Below, one piece after another: positions 1-6,733 of a stretch of DNA of 19,178 nt (position 1 is the stretch's first letter; each line of letters begins with the position of its first letter). The notes under the pieces are model-generated. The model searched no databases, was not told where the DNA came from, and worked only from the letters and a program-made list of their open reading frames with translations. A program made the position numbers and the translations under genes. Source of the DNA: Pseudomonadota bacterium (lineage in GTDB: Bacteria > Pseudomonadota > Gammaproteobacteria > Burkholderiales > Burkholderiaceae); the NCBI GenBank assembly GCA_029777935.1, contig JAKORH010000389.1, forward strand, positions 1 through 19,178. The letters are read 5' to 3'.

Positions 1-187
1 GGGTAGCTATGTGCGGAAGAGATAACCGCTGAAAGCATCTAAGCGGGAAACTTGCCTGAAGATTAGTCTTCCCGGAGGCTTGACCTCCCTGAAGGGTCGT
101 CCGAGACCAGGACGTTGATAGGCCGGGTGTGGAAGCGCTGTAAGGCGTTGAGCTAACCGGTACTAATTGCCCGTGCGGCTTGATCCT
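1..187 (+). rRNA. rrl: 23S ribosomal RNA, 3' end (partial)
   Basis: This is the last part of domain VI of the large-subunit rRNA. Conserved strings can be read directly: GAAAGCATCTAAGCGGGAAA near the start, then GACGTTGATAGGCCGGGTGT, then GAGCTAACCGGTACTAAT close to the end. The 3' end is set at 187 by matching GGCTTGATCCT to the E. coli terminus GGCTTAACCTT, so it is good to a few bases. The 5' part of the gene lies outside the window. Confidence 0.97.
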
Positions 188-198
188 ATAACCGTGCT

Positions 199-273
199 GC
201 CTCGATCTCGAGGCTGAGAGCACCGCAATCACGACCCCGCGCCGAGGTTCGACCAATCGATCGATCGGCGCGG
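199..273 (+). other. 23S-5S spacer with two stem-loops
   Basis: The spacer between the 23S and 5S genes (188-340) holds no tRNA. It has two clear inverted repeats: GCCTCGA at 199-205 pairs with TCGAGGC at 208-214, leaving a two-base gap, and CCGCGCCGA at 237-245 pairs with TCGGCGCGG at 265-273 around a 19-base loop. Structured spacers like this are usual sites of RNase III or RNase E processing of pre-rRNA. That role is inferred; the pairing is seen. Confidence 0.6.
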
Positions 274-340
274 CTGCTTCTTCCGAGTTGGATCTTTCGC
301 GCGGGCCCGCGGGGCCTTGCAGCGAAGGGTCGTCCGTCTT

Positions 341-458
341 AGCCTGACGACCATAGCGAGGTGGTACCACTCCTTCCCATCCCGAACAGGACCGTGAAAC
401 GCCTCAGCGCCGATGATAGTGGGATGTATTTCCTGTGAAAGTAGGACATTGTCAGGCT
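341..458 (+). rRNA. rrf: 5S ribosomal RNA
   Basis: This is a complete 5S gene. The closing helix is GCCTGAC at 342-348 with GTCAGGC at 451-457. The betaproteobacterial core is present (CCATAGCGAG, then CCCATCCCGAACAGGACC, then GTGAAACGCC, GCCGATGATAGT and GTGAAAGTAGGACATTG). The exact ends are uncertain by one or two bases. The gene follows the 23S gene in the same direction, as expected for the end of an rrn operon. Confidence 0.96.
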
Positions 459-469
459 TGCCTCACAAG

Positions 470-499
470 AGCCCCGGCAGCATCTGCCGGGGCTTTTTT
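470..499 (+). terminator. Rho-independent terminator of the rrn operon
   Basis: GCCCCGGCA (471-479) pairs perfectly with TGCCGGGGC (485-493) around the five-base loop GCATC, extended by an A-T pair (470/494). It is followed by six T residues (494-499). It lies 12 bases after the 5S end, so it terminates the rRNA transcript. Confidence 0.95.
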
Positions 500-537
500 C
501 TTTCCGGCGTCGCGTTGCCGCTGTACGCGGTGATTTC

Positions 538-3246
538 GTGGCCGACGCGCGGCATCACAGCACCGGCCCCGCGGCCGCGCTGAGCCTCGAAGGCGCGCTC
601 ACTGCCCTGGGGCCGTGTCTGCTGGCCGGCGCGGTGCTGGCCCTCTTCTTCGATCCGCAGCACGCCTATCGCACGATCGCCGGCTGGCTGCTGGGCCAGC
701 CGGCCGCCGCTCTTGCGCGCAATCTGCACTACTGGAGCGCGCAGGCGCTGCTCGTCCTCGGGTTGCTCCTCGCATGGCGCCAGTTGCGGCTGGCAGCGCC
801 GGGCGCCGTGCGATCGGCGCGGACGGTGCTGCTGACCGCAGTGCTGCTTGCGGCGATGCTGAGCGGCTTCCTGCTGCGTGGGGACGGCGATGCCCGCGAA
901 GTGGAACGGCTGATCGCCGGTGCGCTCGCCGCGCTGCCAATTCCTGTGCGTACGGCGGGTGCGTTCCGCAGCGGCGCCTCCGCGATGCACGTCTATGCGG
1001 TGCATCTCGGAACGGCGGCCATCCTTACGGCGCTGCTGATCCTCGAATTGCGGCGCGGATGCCGCCCGCGCCTGCGCCGGGTGGTGGCATGGATCGCGCC
1101 CCTCTTCATGCTTTCGCTCGTCGTCTCGCCGGGCCTGCACGACGGTTTGGATCCGACCTTTCGTGGTCCGTGGTTCTTTCTCCCACTGCAGTCCCTGCTG
1201 CAATACGCGCCGGGTGCGGCGGTCGCGGCGGTGGCGGCGGCAGTGCTGGCGCTCTGGGCGATCCCGAAGCTGCCCGGCCGGTGGCGCGGCTACGCCGGTC
1301 GCGCCGTCGCGGCGGTCGCTACCGCCTATCTCGGCCTGTGCGCGAGCGCCGTCTTCCTGAACGGCGACGGTGGCATGAGTCCGCGCTGGCCCGATCGTCG
1401 CAGCGACCCGCAGTGGGGATGGATCTTGCGTGCCGTGCCGCCGCAGTCGAGCCGGCTCGCGGCCGCCGTCGTGCGCGGGCGCCCGGAAGGCTGCCGCGCC
1501 TGTCACGCGGAGGTCGGCGGCTTCGATCGCTCGCATCGACCTGATGCGCTCGGCTGCGCGTCCTGCCACGGCGGCGACCCCTTCACGCTCGACGGGAAGC
1601 GGGCGCACCGCGAGCTTCTCCGCGTGCCGGGCAACCTCGCGGACGCACGGCGCACCTGCGGGCAAGCGGGTTGCCACCTCGCGATCGCCCCGCGCGTCGA
1701 GCGCTCGATCATGTCCACCATGGCCGGCGTCATCACCGCCGACCGGCGCGTGCTCGGCGAGCCCGTCGATTCCGCGGCGGCGCCGCCGAACGCGAATCTT
1801 CTCGGGCACAGCGTGGCCGACAGCCACCTGCGCGAGTTGTGTATCTCATGCCACCTCGGGCAGCCGAAGACCGGGTGGGGCGCGATCGGCCAGGAGTCGC
1901 GCGGCGGCGGCTGCAATGCCTGCCATCTCGTCTACGGCAAGGAGGCGGCGGCCGAGCTGGCGCGCTATCTCGCCATCGCGCCGGAACAGCGCCGCGCGAT
2001 TCCGCGCACGCATCCGGGGCTGACCGTCAATCCGGGCGACGACCATTGCTTCGGCTGTCACAGCCGCTCGAGCCGCATCTCGACCAGCTACGAAGGCTGG
2101 CATGAACTGAACCGCGCGCCGCGGGCCGGGACGGACCCGGCGCGGCTGCGCACGTTCGAAGACGGACGCGTGTTCGAGCGCGTGCTGCCCGACGTGCACC
2201 ACGAACGCGGACTCGGGTGCATCGACTGCCACGTGTCGAGCGAAGTGATGGGCAGCGGCGTGCCGGTCGCGCGCAAGAGCGAGCAGGTTCGCATCGCCTG
2301 CACCGACTGCCACGCGCGCCGGCTCGCGTCGATCGATCCTGCCGCGCTCGACCCCGAGGCGCGCACGCTGCTCGCGCTGCGAGGCTGGGTAACGACGCCG
2401 TCGCAGCGCCTGGGCGCCGCGCGTTCCGGCGATGCGCTGGTCAACGTGTTCGTCGATGCCGCAGGGCGGGGCGAATTGCGCCGCAAACGCGACGGCGCGA
2501 CGCTGCTTCTGGCACCACCGCTGCCGGTGTGCACCGGCGACCGCGGGCACGCGCGCCTCACGTGTACCACGTGCCACTCCGCGTGGGCGTCGCGCTGCGC
2601 GGCTTGCCATACCGAATTCGATCCGGACGACGTCGGCTACGACAATCTCGATCACGCGTGGGTGAAGGGCACCTGGAACGAATCCGCCGGTCCGTTCCAG
2701 GTGGCGCCGCCGACGCTCGGCGTGCTCGCGCGGCGCGGCGCCGACGGCCGCGAGGGGAGCCGCATCGAAACCTTCGTTCCCGGGATGATCATGACGTTCG
2801 ATCGCAACCGCGACCCGCGCCGGCCGCCCGACGTGATCTTCCGCCGCCTGTACGGGCTGACCTTCGCGCACACGATCCGGCGCGAAACGCGCTCCTGCCG
2901 CTCATGCCACAGCGACCCGATCGCGCTTGGCTACGGCAGCGGCACGCTGCGCTACGAAATCGAAGGCGGCGCCGGCCGCTGGCGCTTCGAACCCAGGCAG
3001 CCGCGCTCGCCTCACGACGGACTGCCGGCCGATGCGTGGATCGGCTTCCTGCAGACGCGCACCGGCATGGTGTCGGCGCGCGACGATGTGCGCCCCTTCA
3101 GCGTCGACGAGCAGAAGCGCATCCTGCGCGTCGGCGCCTGCCTGACCTGTCACGCCGGGACTTCCGACGTGATGCAGCGCGCGCTGTCGGATTTCGACAC
3201 GGCGCTGGCGCAGCGCAGCCGCCGCTGCGTGCTTCCGGCGTGGTAG
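538..3246 (+). CDS. Cytochrome b-like membrane domain fused to a dodecahaem cytochrome c
   Basis: Predicted inner-membrane quinol dehydrogenase with a periplasmic multihaem domain, 902 residues. Seven hydrophobic helices lie near residues 20-38, 63-80, 95-113, 150-171, 183-199, 224-243 and 254-274. The loops at 81-94, 171-182 and 244-253 are rich in arginine, so the positive-inside rule places the N-terminus in the cytoplasm and everything after about 275 in the periplasm. RNLHYWSAQALL (61-72) and MHVYAVHL (150-157) resemble the helix B and D haem-ligand regions of cytochrome b. The soluble part has eleven CxxCH motifs starting at 319, 340, 435, 459, 504, 561, 588, 676, 687, 787 and 868, plus one CX4CH (CGQAGCH, 374-380). 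The start is GTG at 538, the only plausible in-frame start before the first helix; no good ribosome binding site or promoter is visible in the 38 bases after the rrn terminator. The substrate and redox partner are unknown. The gene is convergent with msrA, with 15 bases between stops. Confidence 0.9.
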   Translation: MADARHHSTGPAAALSLEGALTALGPCLLAGAVLALFFDPQHAYRTIAGWLLGQPAAALARNLHYWSAQALLVLGLLLAWRQLRLAAPGAVRSARTVLLTAVLLAAMLSGFLLRGDGDAREVERLIAGALAALPIPVRTAGAFRSGASAMHVYAVHLGTAAILTALLILELRRGCRPRLRRVVAWIAPLFMLSLVVSPGLHDGLDPTFRGPWFFLPLQSLLQYAPGAAVAAVAAAVLALWAIPKLPGRWRGYAGRAVAAVATAYLGLCASAVFLNGDGGMSPRWPDRRSDPQWGWILRAVPPQSSRLAAAVVRGRPEGCRACHAEVGGFDRSHRPDALGCASCHGGDPFTLDGKRAHRELLRVPGNLADARRTCGQAGCHLAIAPRVERSIMSTMAGVITADRRVLGEPVDSAAAPPNANLLGHSVADSHLRELCISCHLGQPKTGWGAIGQESRGGGCNACHLVYGKEAAAELARYLAIAPEQRRAIPRTHPGLTVNPGDDHCFGCHSRSSRISTSYEGWHELNRAPRAGTDPARLRTFEDGRVFERVLPDVHHERGLGCIDCHVSSEVMGSGVPVARKSEQVRIACTDCHARRLASIDPAALDPEARTLLALRGWVTTPSQRLGAARSGDALVNVFVDAAGRGELRRKRDGATLLLAPPLPVCTGDRGHARLTCTTCHSAWASRCAACHTEFDPDDVGYDNLDHAWVKGTWNESAGPFQVAPPTLGVLARRGADGREGSRIETFVPGMIMTFDRNRDPRRPPDVIFRRLYGLTFAHTIRRETRSCRSCHSDPIALGYGSGTLRYEIEGGAGRWRFEPRQPRSPHDGLPADAWIGFLQTRTGMVSARDDVRPFSVDEQKRILRVGACLTCHAGTSDVMQRALSDFDTALAQRSRRCVLPAW

Positions 3247-3261
3247 CGGCTACCTGCCTGC

Positions 3262-3858
3262 CTACCTGCGTCCCGCCAGGTCTCCCCACAGCTCCTTCAG
3301 CCGCGCATCGCGCCCGCAGCCGCTGCGGTAGAAGTGGTAACGAAGCGGATTCTTCTTGTAATACTCCTGGTGGTAATCCTCAGCCGGATAGAACGGTCCG
3401 GCCATCACGATCTCGGTCACGATCGGCGCCTTGAACGGCTTGGTCTTCTCCAGCCGTGCCTTCGATTCCTGCGCGATGCGCAACTGCTCGGCGTCGAGCG
3501 CGAAGATCGCAGTGCGGTACGGCGTGCCGTGATCGCAGAACTGCTGATCCTTCGTCGTCGGATCGATCGTGTGCCAGAAGTACTCCACGAGCCGCGCGTA
3601 GCTCAGCTTGCGCGGGTCGAACACGATCTCGACCGCCTCCGCGTGGCCGGTGCGCTTGCTCGAGACCTGCTCGTAGGTCGGATTCGGCACGTTGCCGCCG
3701 GTGTAACCGGCCGTGGTCGAGATCACGCCCTCGACCTTGTCGAAATCGGACTGCACGCACCAGAAGCAGCCGCCGGCGAAGATCGCCTTGGCCGTGGGCT
3801 GCGCGTGCGCGACGCCGGCGGCGAAGGCGACCGCCAGCGCCAGTATCAGCCGCCCCAT
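3262..3858 (-). CDS. msrA: Peptide methionine sulfoxide reductase MsrA, exported
   Basis: Reduces the S-epimer of methionine sulfoxide in proteins. The catalytic motif GGCFWC is at residues 29-34, with the nucleophile Cys31. The family motif DPTTKDQQFCDHGTPYR is at 100-115, and EDYHQEYYKKNP (160-171) is followed by a likely resolving Cys181 in SGCGRD. The length of 198 residues is normal for a single-domain MsrA. I chose the ATG at 3858 because it gives a clean Sec signal peptide, MGRLILALAVAFAAGVAHAQ, so the enzyme should act in the periplasm. In-frame upstream codons exist but encode no MsrA-like sequence. It starts 23 bases after the msrB stop and is probably cotranscribed with it. Confidence 0.95.
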   Translation of the reverse strand: MGRLILALAVAFAAGVAHAQPTAKAIFAGGCFWCVQSDFDKVEGVISTTAGYTGGNVPNPTYEQVSSKRTGHAEAVEIVFDPRKLSYARLVEYFWHTIDPTTKDQQFCDHGTPYRTAIFALDAEQLRIAQESKARLEKTKPFKAPIVTEIVMAGPFYPAEDYHQEYYKKNPLRYHFYRSGCGRDARLKELWGDLAGRR

Positions 3859-3861
3859 CGA

Positions 3862-3890
3862 CACGCTCACGCGGGGCACGCTCACGCGGG
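3862..3890. repeat. Tandem 14-base repeat across the msrB stop codon
   Basis: CACGCTCACGCGGG occurs at 3862-3875 and again at 3877-3890, a period of 15 bases. One copy contains the msrB stop codon (TGA on the minus strand, 3882-3884), and the other fills the msrB-msrA gap. Because the period is a multiple of three, the duplication keeps the msrA upstream frame open. It looks like a small local duplication with no evident function. Confidence 0.75.
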
Positions 3891-4361
3891 CACGAACTTC
3901 AGCGCCACGCCGTTGTTGCACCAGCGCTGGCCGGTCGGCGGCGGCCCGTCCTTGAATACGTGGCCGTGGTGTCCGCCGCAACGCGCGCAGTGGTACTCGG
4001 TGCGCGGATACAGCAGCTTGAAGTCGGTGCTGGTCTCGAACGCGCCGGGCAGCGTCGTGTAGAAGCTCGGCCAGCCCGTGCCGCTCTCGTATTTCATGCC
4101 GGAACTGAAAAGCGGCAGCTCGCACGCAACGCAGTGGTACGTACCCTTGCGCTTCTCCGTGTTCAGCGCGCTGGTGAACGCGCGCTCGGTACCTTCGCGC
4201 CGGAGCACGTCGTACTGCTCGGGGGTCAGCCGCTGCTTCCAGTCGGAGTCGGGCAGTTCGACGCGGTCCGCACGGTCGGGATTCGGCTTGCCGGCGGCGA
4301 CGGCGTCGGCCCCGGCCAAGAGGCCGGTCAGTCCGGAAAGAAACGTGCGTCGGGTCATCAT
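3882..4361 (-). CDS. msrB: Peptide methionine-(R)-S-oxide reductase MsrB, Tat-exported
   Basis: Reduces the R-epimer of methionine sulfoxide, complementing MsrA next door. Zinc ligands are the pairs CVAC (77-80) and CARC (125-128). The conserved SGTGWPSF is at 93-100, GGHHGHVF at 129-136, and the catalytic Cys148 lies in RWCNNGVALKF. The length is 159 residues. The N-terminus MMTRRTFLSGLTGLLAG carries a twin-arginine motif (TRRTFL) and a short hydrophobic stretch ending AVAA, so it is predicted to be exported folded by Tat, plausible for a zinc protein. The start at 4361 follows a GAGGAG ribosome binding site by four bases; the adjacent ATG at 4358 is equally possible, with seven-base spacing. 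It is first in the msrB-msrA unit and divergent from the importer operon. Confidence 0.95.
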   Translation of the reverse strand: MMTRRTFLSGLTGLLAGADAVAAGKPNPDRADRVELPDSDWKQRLTPEQYDVLRREGTERAFTSALNTEKRKGTYHCVACELPLFSSGMKYESGTGWPSFYTTLPGAFETSTDFKLLYPRTEYHCARCGGHHGHVFKDGPPPTGQRWCNNGVALKFVPA

Positions 4362-4460
4362 GTCGCTCCTCGTGGGTCGGTTTTGGTGGACGCCGGATAG
4401 TCGATCCGCCGCGCGGATTCTTTCAGTCTTGCTGCACGTCGAAACACCGCGGTTCAAGGG

Positions 4461-4466
4461 TATATT
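4461..4466 (+). promoter_or_regulatory. Candidate -10 element for the importer operon
   Basis: TATATT at 4461-4466 is the only AT-rich hexamer in the 168-base divergent region between msrB (start 4361) and the first permease gene (start 4530), and it lies 63 bases upstream of that start. No convincing -35 is found at 16-18 bases (CGTCGA/GTCGAA at about 4437-4443), so this is a weak call. The same region must also hold the msrB promoter on the other strand. Confidence 0.3.
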
Positions 4467-4529
4467 TCGCGCCGGCAATGGCTCGGTCGCGCGGAACCTG
4501 CGGTGCCGGGCGCTCTCGAAGAAGGGGTC

Positions 4530-5516
4530 ATGGCTGCGTTCGTCATGCGACGTCTGCTGCAGGCCATCCTCGTGATGCTGGCGGTGGCGTTCGTTGCTTT
4601 CCTGCTGTTCCAGTACGTGGGCGATCCGGTCACGCAGATGCTCGGTCAGGATGCCACCCCGGAGGATCGCGCGCGTCTGCGCGCCGACCTCGGCTTGGAC
4701 CGGCCGTTCTATGTGCAGTTCGGCCATTTCGCCGCCAATGCCGCTGAAGGCGACTTCGGCATCAGCCTGCGCCAGGGCCGCCGCGTGTCGACGCTCATCA
4801 AGGAGCGGCTTCCCGCCACGCTCGAACTCGCGTTCGTCGCCGCGCTGATCGCCGTCTGCGTCGGCATTCCCATGGGCGTGTACACGGCACTGCGGCGCAA
4901 TTCGTGGCTGTCGCAGCTTCTGCTTGCGCTGTCACTGATCGGTGTTTCGCTGCCGACGTTCCTGCTCGGCATCCTGATGATCCTGGTGTTCGCGGTGCAA
5001 CTGGGTTGGCTGCCGTCGTACGGCCGCGGCGAAACGGACGCGCTCGGCTGGTGGACGACCGGGCTGCTGACGATCGACGGCTGGAAGCACCTGGTCCTGC
5101 CCGCAATCACGCTGTCGCTGTTCCAGCTCACGCTGATCATGCGGCTGGTGCGCAGCGAAATGCTCGAGGTGCTGCGGACCGACTACATCAAGTTCGCGCG
5201 CGCGCGCGGGCTGACCAACCGCGCGGTGCACTTCGGGCACGCGCTGAAGAACACGCTGGTGCCGGTGATCACGATCACCGGGCTGCAACTGGGCGGGATC
5301 ATCGCGTTCGCGATCGTCACCGAGACCGTGTTCCAGTGGCCGGGCATGGGGCTGCTGTTCATCCAGTCGGTGCAGTTCGCCGACATCCCGGTGATGGCCG
5401 CGTATCTGTGCCTGATCGCGCTGGTGTTCGTGGTGATCAACCTGATCGTCGACCTGCTGTACTTCGCGGTCGACCCGCGCCTGCGCATCGACCGCGCCGT
5501 ACTCGCCCACGGATGA
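4530..5516 (+). CDS. Dipeptide/oligopeptide ABC transporter permease, DppB type
   Basis: Inner-membrane channel subunit of a peptide-family importer, 328 residues, the usual DppB/OppB length. Six hydrophobic segments lie near residues 9-29, 98-120, 129-157, 187-205, 243-267 and 284-312. The cytoplasmic EAA-type loop that contacts the ATPases is YIKFARARGLTNRAVHFGHA (219-238), and the protein ends in the typical VDPRLR (314-319). The N-terminal motif DLGLDRPFYVQF (53-64) is also typical of DppB. I chose the ATG at 4530 because GAAGAAGGGG lies just upstream; an in-frame start at 4503 has no such site. Its stop overlaps the next start (ATGA), so the two genes are translationally coupled. The exact substrate class is not readable from a permease. 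Confidence 0.93.
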   Translation: MAAFVMRRLLQAILVMLAVAFVAFLLFQYVGDPVTQMLGQDATPEDRARLRADLGLDRPFYVQFGHFAANAAEGDFGISLRQGRRVSTLIKERLPATLELAFVAALIAVCVGIPMGVYTALRRNSWLSQLLLALSLIGVSLPTFLLGILMILVFAVQLGWLPSYGRGETDALGWWTTGLLTIDGWKHLVLPAITLSLFQLTLIMRLVRSEMLEVLRTDYIKFARARGLTNRAVHFGHALKNTLVPVITITGLQLGGIIAFAIVTETVFQWPGMGLLFIQSVQFADIPVMAAYLCLIALVFVVINLIVDLLYFAVDPRLRIDRAVLAHG

Positions 5517-6733
5517 GCACCTATCTCGGCGCGGCGCTGAAGGGCGCGGTCGGCTTCGCGGCCCGGCACCACGATGCGCTGACGGCGATCCGGCGCGACC
5601 TGCACGCGCATCCGGAGATCGGCTTCGAGGAGCACCGTACGGCGGCGCTGGTCGCCGAGCGGCTGCACCAGTGGGGCATCGAGGTGCACACCGGCATCGG
5701 CCGCACTGGCGTGGTCGGCGTAATCCGCGGCAAGTCGGAAGCGTCGGCCAGGTCCATCGGCCTGCGTGCCGACATGGACGCGCTGCCGATCCGGGAGGAG
5801 AACGATTTCCCGCACCGCTCGAAGCAGACAGACTGCATGCACGCGTGCGGCCACGACGGCCACACGACGATGCTGCTCGGTGCCGCGCAGTACCTGGCAG
5901 CGACGCGCAACTTCGACGGCATCGCGTACGTGATCTTCCAGCCCGGCGAAGAGGGCTACGCGGGCGCCAAGGCGATGATCGACGATGGCCTGTTCGTGCG
6001 TTTTCCCGCCGACGAGGTGTACGGCCAGCACAACTGGCCGGGCCTGCCGCCGGGGCACATCGGGTTGAATCCGGGGCCGATGATGGCGGCGGCCGACCGC
6101 GTCGAGATCACGATCACCGGCCGCGGCGGGCACGGCGCGCATCCGCACCTGACGATCGACCCGGTGCTGATCGCCGCGCACTTGATCACCGCGGCGCAGT
6201 CGATCGTCGCGCGCAATGTCGCGCCGCTGGAAGCGGCCGTGGTGTCGCTGTGCGCGATCAACTCCGGCAACCTCGACGCCTTCAGCGTCGTGCCGCGCGA
6301 AGCCAGGATCTCAGGCACGGTGCGCGCATTCCAGCACAGCGTGCAGGAGCAGATCGAGAGCCGGCTGCGCGATCTGGCGCAGTCCGTCGCGCGCGGCTTC
6401 GGCGGCGAGGCGAAGGTCGACTACCAGCGCATGTATCCGGCGACGATCAATCACCAGCCGAACTACGAGTTCGCCGCGCAGGTCGCCGAGGAGCTGATCG
6501 GCCACGAACGCGTCGTGCGCAACCTGCCGCCGTCGATGGGCGCGGAGGACTTCGCGTTCATGCTGCAGGCCCGGCCCGGCTGCTATGCGCGGCTGGGGCA
6601 GGGTTGCCCCGAAGGAGGCTGGCTGCACTCGACTCGATATGATTTCAATGACGCCGTTATTCCGCTCGGCGCGGGCTTTCTGGCCGCGCTGGCCGAACGC
6701 AGAATGCCGCTGACCCCCAAGGAGATCGACTGA
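5513..6733 (+). CDS. M20D family amidohydrolase (hippurate hydrolase / N-acyl amino acid type)
   Basis: Predicted cytoplasmic metal-dependent hydrolase of 406 residues with no signal peptide, cleaving N-acyl or N-benzoyl amino acids or similar amides. Family motifs in order: DLHAHPEIGFEE (29-40), GLRADMDALPI (83-93), CMHACGHDGHT (108-118), IFQPGEEG (141-148), GQHNWPGLPPG (171-181), RGGHGAHPH (204-212), MGAEDFAFM (342-350) and YDFND (376-380). Likely metal ligands are Cys112, His114, Glu146 or Glu147, His173 and His372. It starts inside the permease stop codon (ATGA) and its stop overlaps the binding-protein start by one base (TGATG), so it is fully embedded in the importer operon. This suggests the imported substrate is what it hydrolyses. 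Indole-acetyl-amino-acid, hippurate and acyl-amino-acid hydrolases all share this fold, so the substrate is undetermined. Confidence 0.93.
   Translation: MSTYLGAALKGAVGFAARHHDALTAIRRDLHAHPEIGFEEHRTAALVAERLHQWGIEVHTGIGRTGVVGVIRGKSEASARSIGLRADMDALPIREENDFPHRSKQTDCMHACGHDGHTTMLLGAAQYLAATRNFDGIAYVIFQPGEEGYAGAKAMIDDGLFVRFPADEVYGQHNWPGLPPGHIGLNPGPMMAAADRVEITITGRGGHGAHPHLTIDPVLIAAHLITAAQSIVARNVAPLEAAVVSLCAINSGNLDAFSVVPREARISGTVRAFQHSVQEQIESRLRDLAQSVARGFGGEAKVDYQRMYPATINHQPNYEFAAQVAEELIGHERVVRNLPPSMGAEDFAFMLQARPGCYARLGQGCPEGGWLHSTRYDFNDAVIPLGAGFLAALAERRMPLTPKEID

Noticed and set aside
188..340. A possible tRNA gene in the 23S-5S spacer
   Set aside because: No T-arm GTTCGANNC with matching acceptor and anticodon stems is found; the structure is two simple hairpins.
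463..1827. A 454-codon open frame on the minus strand opposite the cytochrome gene, starting within the rrn terminator region
   Set aside because: It is Arg/Ala/His-rich with no domain, and the opposite strand encodes twelve haem motifs; GC-rich DNA yields such antisense frames.
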